Positions 8,084 through 16,097 of a stretch of 64,000 nt of DNA are shown piece by piece. The notes under the pieces are model-generated. The model had not been told where the DNA came from and did no database searches. It was given only the letters and a program-made list of their open reading frames with translations. Position 1 is the stretch's first letter. The number at the start of each line of letters is the position of its first letter. This DNA is from an uncultured Oscillospiraceae bacterium (GTDB lineage: Bacteria; Bacillota; Clostridia; Oscillospirales; Ruminococcaceae), in NCBI GenBank assembly GCA_934446355.1, contig CAKSEC010000013.1, forward strand, positions 3,295 through 67,294. Direction: 5' to 3'. Position numbers and translations under genes: made by a program.

Positions 8084-9283
8084 ATGATAATCCGACCCAC
8101 ATATCTCGAAACTCTCAGAAAATACCGCAATATTCCACTGGTCAAGATACTTGCAGGAATAAGGCGCTGCGGTAAATCCACTATTCTCGAAATGCTGAAA
8201 AAAGATCTGCTGGAAAGCGGAGTTCCTGAAAGCAACATAATTTCCGTCCGTTACACCGCTGAAACTCTCGACCGTCCCATGACTGCTCAGGAAATGTTCG
8301 ATGAAATAAAGTCACAGATGAGCGGTCGGGGAAAATACTATCTCCTGCTTGACGAAGTGCAGGAAGTCACCGGCTGGGAAAAGGCAGTCAACAGCCTGCT
8401 GGAGGACGTGAATGCAGACATCTATGTGACCGGTTCCAACTCAAGGCTGATGTCAAGCGAGATATCCACCTACCTGACCGGTCGGTACATCTCAATTCCG
8501 GTTTATACGCTGTCGTTCGCTGAGTATATGGAGTTCCGCAAGGACAGCGAACTCACGAAAAAGGAACTGCTGAACGAATACATCAGAAAAGGCGGCTTCC
8601 CGATAGTGGCACTCGGAAATTTCGACGACCGTTCCTCCTATCAGATAGTGGAAGGAATATACACCTCCGTTGTCACAAACGATATTGCCAGACGGCATAA
8701 CATAACAAATCAGGAATTGTTTAACCGCATCGTTAAATACATCGTCGAGAACGTGGGGAAGACCTTTTCGGCTAACGCAATAGTGAAGTTCCTGAAAAAC
8801 GAGGGGCGTTCCCTGTCGGTGGAAACCGTATACAATTGCCTTGAACGGCTGGAAAAGGCGTTCATAATATACCGCTGTTCCCGTTACGATATGCAAGGGA
8901 AATCCGTGCTTAAAACGCAGGAGAAATTCTACCTTGCAGATTCCTCACTGAAATACTGCATAATGGGCTTCGACCCAAGGTCAGTTGCCGTAATGCTAGA
9001 AAATATCGTATTCTTTGAGCTGCGCAGAAAAGGCTACGAAGTCTATGTCGGCAAGAACGAAACTAAGGAAATAGATTTTGTTGCCGTCCGCCGTGACGAA
9101 AAGGCGTACGTGCAAGTATGCCGGAATATTCCGGAACAGTCTGACCGTGAGATAGCAAACCTCCTTGAAATAAAGGACCACTACCCCAAATATGTAGTAA
9201 CGCTTGACGACCTCGCCGGCGGAAATATCAACGGCGTAAAAATCGTTCATCTGGCGGATTTTCTGCTTTTGAGTGATTATTGA
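8084..9283 (+). CDS. AAA ATPase with DUF4143 domain
   Basis: A 399-residue AAA protein of the AAA_14/DUF4143 family. The start at 8084 is chosen for AGGAGG (8071-8076); an in-frame ATG at 8036 lies on the promoter. Walker A is GIRRCGKST (residues 25-33), Walker B is YYLLLDEVQEV, and sensor-like VTGSNSRLMSSEISTYLTGR follows. The middle (YTSVVTNDIARRHNI) and C-terminal part contain the DUF4143 winged helix and a PD-(D/E)XK-like end (EVYVGKNETKEIDFVAVR...YVQVCR). These are common, often duplicated genes in gut Clostridia and Bacteroides, and their role is unclear. The gene is monocistronic with a good terminator. Confidence 0.9.
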   Translation: MIIRPTYLETLRKYRNIPLVKILAGIRRCGKSTILEMLKKDLLESGVPESNIISVRYTAETLDRPMTAQEMFDEIKSQMSGRGKYYLLLDEVQEVTGWEKAVNSLLEDVNADIYVTGSNSRLMSSEISTYLTGRYISIPVYTLSFAEYMEFRKDSELTKKELLNEYIRKGGFPIVALGNFDDRSSYQIVEGIYTSVVTNDIARRHNITNQELFNRIVKYIVENVGKTFSANAIVKFLKNEGRSLSVETVYNCLERLEKAFIIYRCSRYDMQGKSVLKTQEKFYLADSSLKYCIMGFDPRSVAVMLENIVFFELRRKGYEVYVGKNETKEIDFVAVRRDEKAYVQVCRNIPEQSDREIANLLEIKDHYPKYVVTLDDLAGGNINGVKIVHLADFLLLSDY

Positions 9284-9346
9284 ACTACTGTTCAGTAAAT
9301 ACAAACAAACTAAAAAAAGCTATCGCCTTTCCCGCCCAAAAACTGA

Positions 9347-9390
9347 AATGACCGCAGATAATTCATGCGGTCATTCCGGGTTATTTTTTT
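9347..9390 (+). terminator. rho-independent terminator
   Basis: Perfect 10-bp arms AATGACCGCA (9347-9356) and TGCGGTCATT (9366-9375), then a T-run (9381-9390). Bases 9400-9520 after it hold nothing recognisable. Confidence 0.85.
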
Positions 9391-9520
9391 ATGGACAGGG
9401 GGATCAAAATTAACAAGCGAATGTGCTTCGCCACATACGGATTAGTTACGCATGGGAAAACGGACAGGATATTGTTATCCTCAGTCAGATAAAGCTTGGT
9501 GTCCAATTGCATCAACATTG

Positions 9521-9967
9521 TTATGCAGTTACTTTTGCTTCATTACTATAAACCGTAATAGTTTCCGTTTTACCGCTTGAATTTTCCAGCGTAAAGACTG
9601 ATTTCAATCGGTAAGTGCCGGCGGAAAGTCCGCTTTTGGTGTTGGAAAACGACACTGGGCATTGTTCATAAGAATTAGTCCAGTATGCGCCATCGACATC
9701 ATTCCATATTGCGAACCAACCGCTATACTTTTCCAAGGTCTGCTCAACGGTTATACTAACAGCTTCAATTCCACCTGCTCTGCTAGTACAGGTTGCCGAT
9801 TTCCCGTTTATGCTAAGATTGCTTGTTGGATTAGTTACTATTTCATAAGCAGGAGCTACTTCGTCAATAATAAACGAATCTTCTGTTTCAGCAAACGCCG
9901 AAGCGGAAAAACTCGTGCATAAACATACTGCTGACAAAAATATTGCTATTCCTTTTTTACAAAACAT
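9521..9967 (-). CDS. small secreted protein, unknown
   Basis: A 148-residue protein with a clear cleavable signal peptide (positively charged start, hydrophobic core, cut near SASAFA-ET at residue 26). The mature part is beta-strand rich, ending GLSAGTYRLKSVFTLENSSG and a short final strand, like a small Ig-like or fibronectin-like fold. No enzymatic motif is seen. RBS AAAGGATG is upstream of the ATG. It is close to, but not clearly in one unit with, the anti-sigma-like gene ending its own transcript at 10054. A cell-envelope or secreted role is inferred only from the signal peptide. Confidence 0.65.
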   Translation of the reverse strand: MFCKKGIAIFLSAVCLCTSFSASAFAETEDSFIIDEVAPAYEIVTNPTSNLSINGKSATCTSRAGGIEAVSITVEQTLEKYSGWFAIWNDVDGAYWTNSYEQCPVSFSNTKSGLSAGTYRLKSVFTLENSSGKTETITVYSNEAKVTA

Positions 9968-10053
9968 TGATTACACATCCTTTTTTTATTGAGTGCTTTT
10001 CAGCCCTCTATTATACAAATCAGTTATAAGCATAGATTTACTATGCCACCTTT

Positions 10054-10764
10054 TTATTTTTCACAAACTTTGGCTGATTTAGCCAAATCCGCTAATTCAT
10101 TTTTAGTAAATTCGCCGAACAATTCTAATATGTAATCTCCAGCATCCCATACAATGAGTGCATATTTCACTCCTCGCGAACTATAATCTAAACTTAACCC
10201 ATAATGACCATTTATTTCGATTTCCTCTAAATCCTGCCTCTCTGTATCGTAATGAGTAGAACCATTATATACTTTCTTAACAGTTTGACAAAAAGCTAAC
10301 GTCTGTTTCGTTTCATTATTCTTATAACTAATATATTCCTCACAAAGTGTTGAATCAACCTGCAACACCTCAAACCCATCCGGCAAGCAAGGCAAATAAT
10401 ACTTTTCCTCAATAGTTGTCGGGCAGTTTTCCGTGTTTACCAAAAAAAGCTCAGTATGATCGTTGTACACTTGTCCACGGAAATTATGAGATATGAAATA
10501 CGCAGCAACGCACCCGGCAATAATTGCCAAGAAAAGAATCGTCAGCAATACCAGCGCCATTCTTTTGGTAAACCTTATGCGATAGTGCGGCTTGGAAACC
10601 TCATATGCTCCGGACTTGCTCATGTTTTTCTCAAACAGCTTAAAAATGCGTTTCATCGCCCTCTCATGCTTCTTTGAGAAAACGTGGTCACAGGCATTGT
10701 CATATCTAGCCCATTCTAGGCTCAGTGATTCTTCAAGTACGGACCTCAGAACATTTTCACTCAT
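10054..10764 (-). CDS. DUF4367-like membrane protein, probable anti-sigma factor
   Basis: A 236-residue protein. The ATG at 10764 is preferred over an upstream in-frame start because an AAAGGAA site precedes it and it overlaps the sigma factor stop by 8 bases (translational coupling). Layout: a cytoplasmic N-terminal helix-rich part (residues 1-75, MSENVLRSVLEESLSLEWAR...), one membrane helix (about 77-97), and an outer domain with the DUF4367 pattern (YYLPCLPDGFEVLQV, GLSLDYSSRGVKYALIVWD). Such proteins are found next to ECF sigma factors and are thought to hold them at the membrane. Binding to the neighbouring sigma is inferred. Confidence 0.75.
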   Translation of the reverse strand: MSENVLRSVLEESLSLEWARYDNACDHVFSKKHERAMKRIFKLFEKNMSKSGAYEVSKPHYRIRFTKRMALVLLTILFLAIIAGCVAAYFISHNFRGQVYNDHTELFLVNTENCPTTIEEKYYLPCLPDGFEVLQVDSTLCEEYISYKNNETKQTLAFCQTVKKVYNGSTHYDTERQDLEEIEINGHYGLSLDYSSRGVKYALIVWDAGDYILELFGEFTKNELADLAKSAKVCEK

Positions 10765-11302
10765 GGCGTTTCCTTTCAATAAAAGACCTGATGGATTTTC
10801 TGGCAAGATAAAGCCGCTGATTTACTGCGGTTTTGGATACTTTAAGTACGTCTGCGGTTTCCGATATTGAAAGCTCCGACAAGCAGGTGAGAACAAGGAC
10901 ATTACGCTGAAGTTCCGGCAGATTCTCTATAAAGGCACGCAGTTCATCATGCGATATTTTTTCCAGCAGAGAATCTTCCAGCGATCCATTGTCTGACAGA
11001 TATTCTTCGGTTTCAGTAATATTCTCAACTGGGTGCTTTGTCTTTTTATTGAACATATCTACGGACACGTTTCTTACGATCGCACTCGCAAAATAAACTC
11101 GCTCAATATCTGAACATGAAAAGAACTTCTCCGGTTTCCCCGCAATTCTGATAAATGCTTCCTGTATGGCGTCCTCTGAATCCTGAGCATTATGCAGCCG
11201 TTCAAACGCTATCGCGTAGAACTTTTTCTTGTTATCTTCATAAAACTCAGACAATATATTCCGTTGTTCCTCGGTTTCGAGAATGGATAATGCAGCTAAC
11301 AT
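10757..11302 (-). CDS. ECF-type RNA polymerase sigma factor
   Basis: A 181-residue sigma-70 family protein of ECF size. Region 2 is seen in AIAFERLHNAQDSEDAIQEAFIRI (residues about 32-55). Region 4, with a helix-turn-helix, is seen in LSELSISETADVLKVSKTAVNQRLYLARKSI near the C-terminus. The two are joined by an acidic linker. It is the first gene of a two-gene unit with the downstream membrane protein, a typical sigma/anti-sigma pair. The signal it responds to is unknown, and no autoregulated promoter was identified with confidence in 11303-11360. Confidence 0.9.
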   Translation of the reverse strand: MLAALSILETEEQRNILSEFYEDNKKKFYAIAFERLHNAQDSEDAIQEAFIRIAGKPEKFFSCSDIERVYFASAIVRNVSVDMFNKKTKHPVENITETEEYLSDNGSLEDSLLEKISHDELRAFIENLPELQRNVLVLTCLSELSISETADVLKVSKTAVNQRLYLARKSIRSFIERKRHE

Positions 11303-11465
11303 TTTTTACCTCGGTTATTGTTGATGGTTATAGTAACACATCAAATGTAATAGACTTTTTTCAGTCTTTTAATCATTATAGACAAATTAGTCTTATGATT
11401 TTATACATTTTCATATGTATCATAAGCCGAACTTCCAAATGAATCCGGCCTATAAATATCATTTA

Positions 11466-11825
11466 TCAGCCATTCTCCTCGCTATTCCATTGAGCGATCA
11501 CAGAATACGCATATTCTCTCATCTTCTTTGGGTCATTTTTATATTTGAGATACATTTCCTTATCGCCCTTGGAGTAAGCACAAAGCCCCTCTGCTCCCTC
11601 AGTATCCAGAAACCTCAAGTTCAGCAGTTTCTTCCTTATGACAACTTCGTTTCTGAAGGTAGGGGCTATCTCCATGCCAGCTGATTTAGCGTGCTGACGC
11701 AATATGTATGACAGCATTGCGATTTCTTGATCAGCGTCATTGACCTTTATTCCGCACGCCGTTATCCTAAAATAGCAATCAACCAGCAATATTTCTTCAT
11801 CTCCTGACCAAACCGGATTTTTCAT
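11466..11825 (-). CDS. small hypothetical protein, restriction-associated N-terminal domain-like
   Basis: A 119-residue protein preceded by GGGAG. The start (WSGDEEILLVDCYFRI), followed by a segment with LSYILRQHA and a late KKLLNLRFLDTEG, resembles the small N-terminal domain found in HNH or McrA-like endonucleases (pattern W..EE.ILALDLYF...LR.H......V..KL.NF). Here it stands alone, with no nuclease domain. The next gene upstream (12568) is another hypothetical. Function is unknown; the similarity is from pattern memory and weak. Confidence 0.55.
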   Translation of the reverse strand: MKNPVWSGDEEILLVDCYFRITACGIKVNDADQEIAMLSYILRQHAKSAGMEIAPTFRNEVVIRKKLLNLRFLDTEGAEGLCAYSKGDKEMYLKYKNDPKKMREYAYSVIAQWNSEENG

Positions 11826-11953
11826 AGCTGGGCTCCCTAACTAATAAATAGCGGTTTACATTACTTTAATGCACAGAACTCCAAAATCAATGCAGACTGT
11901 ATTAAGAGCTAGGTGCATCTCATTCAAAACCACCCGAACCGCTCTGCTGCCCG

Positions 11954-12568
11954 TCACTCTGCCCCACCGTCACCGTTCTCACTATTCGGGTGAATCTGCT
12001 GCATATACTGAGGAGATTTTGCAAATGCGATTATTGAATCTATATTGTCTATAATAAAACGCTGTGCTTCCGGAGTATAGGCATTGACCCAATACTCTCT
12101 CGGCATATAACTTGCCCTTCTTTTCTCAGAAATAATACCCAGACCAACACCGGCCTCAGTGGCACGTTTTGAACCGTCGTCAATATACAGAAAACCAATA
12201 CTGACAAAGTATTCTGCGACCCACTTCGCTGCAAATTTCTTACAGTTGTTTGGCTCTGTCAGTTCATTTATTCGTTCCGCAAGTTCTTTCAGGTACACAG
12301 GACGATCGAACTCGGCCAAAGCCGCCCGCTGCTCGTCAGTAATGAAGAAATCAGCCTTTTTGCCAGAACCGCCGGATTTTTTCTTTACTGCCCCATCGTT
12401 GGCGATGATCTGTTTCAGAATATCCGAAACATAGTAAAGACAGCGGGTAATGCGGACGTTATTCACCATGTCATCATCAGCCGCCTCTTCGCCAGTGATG
12501 GGATTTATCCCGTCAGCCATCTTGCGTATGTAGGATTCAGCACGTATCAATGTTTCAAGCTCAGTCAT
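11954..12568 (-). CDS. conserved hypothetical protein
   Basis: A 204-residue protein. The start at 12568 is set by AGAGGTGA just upstream; an earlier in-frame start has no site. The N-terminus (LIRAESYIRKMADGINPITG, then DDDMVNNVRITRCLYYVSDIL) is strongly conserved-looking and resembles hypothetical proteins seen widely in Clostridia. A Lys/Gly-rich linker follows, and a C-terminal winged-helix-like half (AALAEFDRPVYLKELAERINELTEP...AAKWVAEYFVSIGFL). DNA binding is possible but unproven. It may be co-transcribed with the small gene at 11466, 128 bases downstream. Confidence 0.65.
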   Translation of the reverse strand: MTELETLIRAESYIRKMADGINPITGEEAADDDMVNNVRITRCLYYVSDILKQIIANDGAVKKKSGGSGKKADFFITDEQRAALAEFDRPVYLKELAERINELTEPNNCKKFAAKWVAEYFVSIGFLYIDDGSKRATEAGVGLGIISEKRRASYMPREYWVNAYTPEAQRFIIDNIDSIIAFAKSPQYMQQIHPNSENGDGGAE

Positions 12569-12792
12569 TTTGTCACCTCTTGTCTTCCAACCAGATACCC
12601 GGCGGTAGTGCTTATATTGATTCAACAAAATCTTCCTTAACCGATTCGATTATGAATCAGTAAATATAACTTACGCAATATCGCCCTCAATAAATTATAA
12701 CACATATTCACAGCTTTGTCTATACAAAATATAATTTATTCATCTTAATATTATCGAACCCATTATAGAAGAGTCAATCATCGCCGGCATAA

Positions 12793-13647
12793 TCAGACCT
12801 TTTGTAACTCCCCCACCACCTCCGCAATATCCACATCAACACAAACCGCACGTCCAAAAATCTCTTTCGGCGCATAAACCTCGCCCAGATTCACGCAGGC
12901 GTAAAAAGCGTTCGGATTCTGATAAGTCATTTTCCAGAACGGGAATTTTATTATACCCGGCGTGTTCATGCCGACGCCAAGTTCAAGGAAAAGAATATGC
13001 TGCCCCTCATGGCTCCGCAGATATTCCTCATACCGCCTTGCCGCCCTGTGCCAGCCGCTGTCCTCGACAAATTTGTCGTCCGCACGCAGATTCATCACCA
13101 CAGGCTTACCGCAGCGGGGACATTTCGGTATCAGACTTGACGGTATTCTCATATTATTCTGAGATTCAAACATCGTCCTTATCGCTTCTTCATTATCCCA
13201 TGTTTCCTGACAGCAAGGCTCGGAACACTGGAATAACCCATAATCCCCCTGAGTGTAGAAAAGCCGCTCCTTATCAAAGCCCGCTTTCTGGAACTGATGG
13301 TCAACATTCGTGGTCAGGACAAAATAATCCTTATCCCTGACCAACTCGAAAAGCCGCTTATACGTGCTGTTATCGACGTCCATATAGCGGTTTATGTAAA
13401 TATATCTCGACCAGTACGCCCAGTGCTCCTCAAGGCTGCCGAACGGGTAAAATCCGCCCTCGTACATATTGCTGAAACCGTATTTCTCGATAAAATCGGA
13501 AAAGTATTTCTCGAACCGCTCCCCGCTGTAGGTGAACCCCGCCGCCATTGAAAGCCCTGCGCCTGCTCCTATAATTATCGAATCAGCGTTGTTCATCTCG
13601 CTTTTCAGCCTTTCAATTTGCGCTGAGTTGCTTTTTGTATATTTCAT
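12793..13647 (-). CDS. class M sirtuin (SirTM-like protein ADP-ribosyltransferase)
   Basis: A 284-residue SIR2-fold protein. The start at 13647 has a GTGAGG site and overlaps the macrodomain gene by 35 bases. The NAD-binding GAGAGLSMAAGFTY motif lies at residues about 28-41, and TTNVDHQF replaces the usual TQNID. Where sirtuin deacetylases carry the catalytic His of the HG motif, this protein reads YTQGDYG, with Gln. That change marks the class M sirtuins, which ADP-ribosylate a lipoylated carrier protein in Staphylococcus and Streptococcus. Two Cys pairs (CSEPC and CPRCG) could bind zinc. The neighbouring macrodomain would remove the modification. The usual GcvH-like target and lipoate ligase genes are not next to it. 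Confidence 0.85.
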   Translation of the reverse strand: MKYTKSNSAQIERLKSEMNNADSIIIGAGAGLSMAAGFTYSGERFEKYFSDFIEKYGFSNMYEGGFYPFGSLEEHWAYWSRYIYINRYMDVDNSTYKRLFELVRDKDYFVLTTNVDHQFQKAGFDKERLFYTQGDYGLFQCSEPCCQETWDNEEAIRTMFESQNNMRIPSSLIPKCPRCGKPVVMNLRADDKFVEDSGWHRAARRYEEYLRSHEGQHILFLELGVGMNTPGIIKFPFWKMTYQNPNAFYACVNLGEVYAPKEIFGRAVCVDVDIAEVVGELQKV

Positions 13648-14386
13648 AGTCCTCACTCCCGAATACATTAAAAATCACTTTTATGCTGTGCGATTTAAGA
13701 AAATCCCTTACCGTGCGTACTGCAATTTCAGCCGCTTCTTTCTTCGGAAAACCGAATACACCCGTTGAAATACAGCAGAATGCAACGCTGTCTATTCCAT
13801 TATGTACCGCCAGTTCAAGGCAGGACTGATAGCAGCTTTTCAGCAGTCTGCAGTGCTCGTCTGTCAGCTTCCCCTGTACGACAGGTCCGACCGTGTGAAT
13901 AACATGACCGCATGGCAGGTTATACGCCGACGTTATTTTCGCCTGCCCTGTCGGCTCAGGATAGCCCTGCTTTTCCATTATTTCAGCGCATTCAAGCCGC
14001 AGCCTTACTCCCGCAAAAGTGTGTATGCAGTTGTCGATACAGCTGTGGCAGGGCTGGTAGCAGCCGGTCATTCCGCTGTTCGCAGCGTTGACTATCGCAC
14101 CGCATTTCAGCGTGGTTATATCGCCTTTCCAGAGGTAAATATTATCCTCAACAGGTGATAAATCGGCTATGTCCGTGACGCCTTTTTTGCCCAGTTCTGT
14201 TTGCAGGTATTCGTCTTGGACTTTCAGGAAATCGTCCCCGATGGGCTTTGGAGTGCGGACATTCATCAGCGCACGCAGCAGTCTTTTCTGTTCCGCTTCA
14301 GACTGCGGAACTGCGATATCGCTGTACTGCGCCTGTTCTGACAGCAGCTTGTTTATAAGGAAATTTCGTCTTTGGGATTGAAGCAT
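13613..14386 (-). CDS. zinc-type macrodomain ADP-ribosyl hydrolase
   Basis: A 257-residue protein preceded by TAGGAGAA. After an N-terminal helical extension (residues 1-80) the macrodomain begins at NIYLWKGDITTLKCGAIVNAANS, with the metal-binding stretch GCYQPCHSCIDNCIHTFAG that defines the zinc-dependent macrodomains linked to class M sirtuins. The second substrate loop is CISTGVFGFPKKEAAEIAV. Known relatives remove ADP-ribose from the lipoylated GcvH-like protein. The overlap with the sirtuin gene shows a two-gene on/off modification module. The target here is not visible. Confidence 0.9.
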   Translation of the reverse strand: MLQSQRRNFLINKLLSEQAQYSDIAVPQSEAEQKRLLRALMNVRTPKPIGDDFLKVQDEYLQTELGKKGVTDIADLSPVEDNIYLWKGDITTLKCGAIVNAANSGMTGCYQPCHSCIDNCIHTFAGVRLRLECAEIMEKQGYPEPTGQAKITSAYNLPCGHVIHTVGPVVQGKLTDEHCRLLKSCYQSCLELAVHNGIDSVAFCCISTGVFGFPKKEAAEIAVRTVRDFLKSHSIKVIFNVFGSEDYEIYKKQLSAN

Positions 14387-14404
14387 TTTATATTCTCCTA
14401 AAAA

Positions 14405-14585
14405 ACAGGGCTGCTAAAGCCAACCCTGCAAGTTTGTCGAAAAGGTATCTTCTTCAGGGTGGCGAGAAAGGCACAGATGCTAGGAAACGGCATTTCGGCT
14501 AGGCTTTGTGCCTGCCGAATATGTCGTTGACGACGCAGATGTGCCTTTATCGACAGCCTGACAGGGCTGTCCGACGGCAGCCCTG
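14405..14585. repeat. long-hairpin repeat, copy 1
   Basis: The region between the MBL-like gene (ends 14596) and the macrodomain gene folds on itself: outer arms CAGGGCTGC (14405-14413) with GCAGCCCTG (14577-14585), then TGTCGA with TCGACA, AAAGGCACA (14468-14476) with TGTGCCTTT (14540-14548), and an apical stem AACGGCATTTCGGC / GCCGAATATGTCGTT around a constant tip TAGGCTTTGTGCCT (14500-14513). Related copies at 15567-15642 and 51735-51982 keep the tip but have different, still complementary, stems. Confidence 0.75.
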
Positions 14586-14595
14586 CTTGGTATAT

Positions 14596-15387
14596 TTACG
14601 CAAAGAAGAATCCGGCAGTCATGTCAAGATAATTCTCTCCGCTGTAATCGGGATACTGTTCCTTAACGCTGGTCCTGAACTCCTCGGCAGTTTTGCAGCC
14701 GGAAGCTATCTTCTTCAGATTTTCGAGATACGCTATCTTGGTTTTAGCGTCCTTTAAGTCCTCAGGCGTGTAATGCGAGGTCAGAATAAGCGTATAGCCG
14801 CTGCTGATATAGCCGTTAAGCTGTGCGATCATTCCGTCTGCGTGATCTGCGCCTGCAACGATTGAGTGGCAGTCGTGACCGAGCATATGAGTATATACTG
14901 CGTTTATTTCGGGGATCTCTATATCAAAGGCTTCGTGCGTCTGTCTTATAACAAAATCAATTCCGCCGATTGTGATCATTCCCTCGCCTATCACATTTGT
15001 GACCTTGTGCACGGATTTGTCGAAGATATCGCCGAATGCTCCGGTGAAATTATCGATAAGTGCCTTTCCGCCGCCGTTCTCAGAATACTCGACCGCATTT
15101 GCAGTTGCGTACTTGGGAACATCGGGCAGGAATGTCGCTCCTGCGCCGTGATAAGCCACAAGCATTCCCTCGACCCTTATTCCGGCGAGGTACTCGGTAA
15201 GTTCGGCTATGTTGTCGAAGAAGCAGGGCGATTCGATTACCACTGCCTTTCCTGCCTTTTCAACGATGAAAACCTCGTTGTCTATAAAATCATTGGTCTT
15301 GTAGGCGTGAAGCTTTATCCCGCCGAAATCGTAAACGTTCATTTCGCCCTTTGCGAGTTTTACTGTCTTAAAAGTATTCTTATCCAT
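14596..15387 (-). CDS. metallo-beta-lactamase-fold-like protein
   Basis: A 263-residue protein with start at 15387 (AGGAGG upstream). The order of strands (YDFGGIKLHAYKTNDFIDNEVFIVEKAGKAVVIESP, then GMLVAYHGAGATFLPDVPKYAT and DCHSIVAGADHADGMIAQL) resembles an MBL-fold hydrolase, but the normal HxHxDH metal motif is not present as such (YHGAGATF stands near its place). It may be a non-catalytic or altered relative. It is divergent from an HxlR regulator 322 bases away, so that regulator probably controls it. A TTCACA-17-TAATAT promoter on the minus strand lies at 15456-15484. Confidence 0.65.
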   Translation of the reverse strand: MDKNTFKTVKLAKGEMNVYDFGGIKLHAYKTNDFIDNEVFIVEKAGKAVVIESPCFFDNIAELTEYLAGIRVEGMLVAYHGAGATFLPDVPKYATANAVEYSENGGGKALIDNFTGAFGDIFDKSVHKVTNVIGEGMITIGGIDFVIRQTHEAFDIEIPEINAVYTHMLGHDCHSIVAGADHADGMIAQLNGYISSGYTLILTSHYTPEDLKDAKTKIAYLENLKKIASGCKTAEEFRTSVKEQYPDYSGENYLDMTAGFFFA

Positions 15388-15455
15388 AATAAATCCTCCT
15401 GTATGGCATTGGTTTTTTCGGAAGATCTCAGCGCTGTTTTTCTGTCCTTGACTAT

Positions 15456-15525
15456 ATATTATCACATATTCATTCGTTTGTGAAGTACGCACTTTTAAGT
15501 GACATAGTTACCCGAAAGTGACCTT
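15456..15525. promoter_or_regulatory. divergent control region (minus-strand promoter, HxlR operator candidates)
   Basis: Minus strand: TTCACA (complement of 15479-15484), 17 bases, TAATAT (complement of 15456-15461). Just upstream, 15489-15525 has a near-palindrome CACTTTTAAGTG and two AAGTGAC direct repeats about 20 bases apart. These are plausible binding sites for the HxlR protein encoded at 15710. Confidence 0.45.
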
Positions 15526-15566
15526 TGCACTGCAATGCCGTTTACCGCCCGAAAAATATTCAGCTT

Positions 15567-15642
15567 GTTGAAAAGTCTACTGCCAGACTGTCGAGAAGCC
15601 CTCAGATCCTAGGAACCCGCATAACGACTAGGCTTTGTGCCT
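15567..15642 (+). repeat. long-hairpin repeat, copy 2 (left half only)
   Basis: 76 bases nearly identical to 51766-51842 of copy 3, from GTTGAAAA through CTAGGAACCCGCATAACGAC to the tip TAGGCTTTGTGCCT. The right arm of the hairpin is gone: sequence departs from the family exactly after the tip, where the -35 box of the HxlR gene promoter begins. Confidence 0.85.
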
Positions 15643-15670
15643 TGATTTTTTGCGGATTGTATGCTATAAT
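15642..15670 (+). promoter_or_regulatory. sigma-A promoter of the HxlR gene
   Basis: TTGATT (15642-15647), 17 bases, TATAAT (15665-15670). The -35 directly abuts the end of the truncated repeat. Confidence 0.75.
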
Positions 15671-15709
15671 GAATATAACACTATAATTTGAACCTTTGGA
15701 GGAACACCT

Positions 15710-16033
15710 ATGTTAAAGCGTGAGGAACTGCCTGAATGCGACGTCGCAACCACCGTGCAGATAATCGGGAACAAGTGGAAGCTGCTTATAATGCGCAACC
15801 TGCTTTCCAGACCGTGGAGATTCAACGAACTGCGCAAATCCCTTGACGGAGTGAGCCAGAAGGTACTGACCGACAGCCTGCGCCAGCTTGAATCAGATGG
15901 AATAATCCTGCGCACGGTCTATCCCGAAGTCCCGCCGAGGGTGGAATATTCGCTGACAGAACTTGGCGAGTCCATGCGGCCTATCCTCTCCGCCATGGAA
16001 AACTGGGGCAAGAGTTATAAGGAAACGCTTTGA
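15710..16033 (+). CDS. HxlR family winged-helix transcriptional regulator
   Basis: A 107-residue protein with the whole HxlR pattern: CDVATTVQIIGNKWKLLIMRNLL near the N-terminus, the recognition region RFNELRKSLDGVSQKVLTDSLRQLESDGII, and the wing RTVYPEVPPRVEYSLTELGESM. The RBS is GGAGGA before ATG 15710. HxlR regulators usually repress a neighbouring divergent gene and sense a small reactive molecule, often through a Cys. A Cys is present at residue 10 (PECDV). The divergent MBL-like gene is the likely target. Confidence 0.92.
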   Translation: MLKREELPECDVATTVQIIGNKWKLLIMRNLLSRPWRFNELRKSLDGVSQKVLTDSLRQLESDGIILRTVYPEVPPRVEYSLTELGESMRPILSAMENWGKSYKETL

Positions 16034-16042
16034 TAAAGCATG

Positions 16043-16080
16043 AGCCGACCTGTGTTTTTCGCACAGATCGGCTTTAGTTT
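16043..16080 (+). terminator. terminator after the HxlR gene
   Basis: Arms AGCCGACCTGTG (16043-16054) and CACAGATCGGCT (16062-16073), one mismatch, then TTAGTTT. Confidence 0.7.
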
Positions 16081-16097
16081 ATTGAATATATTTGAAC

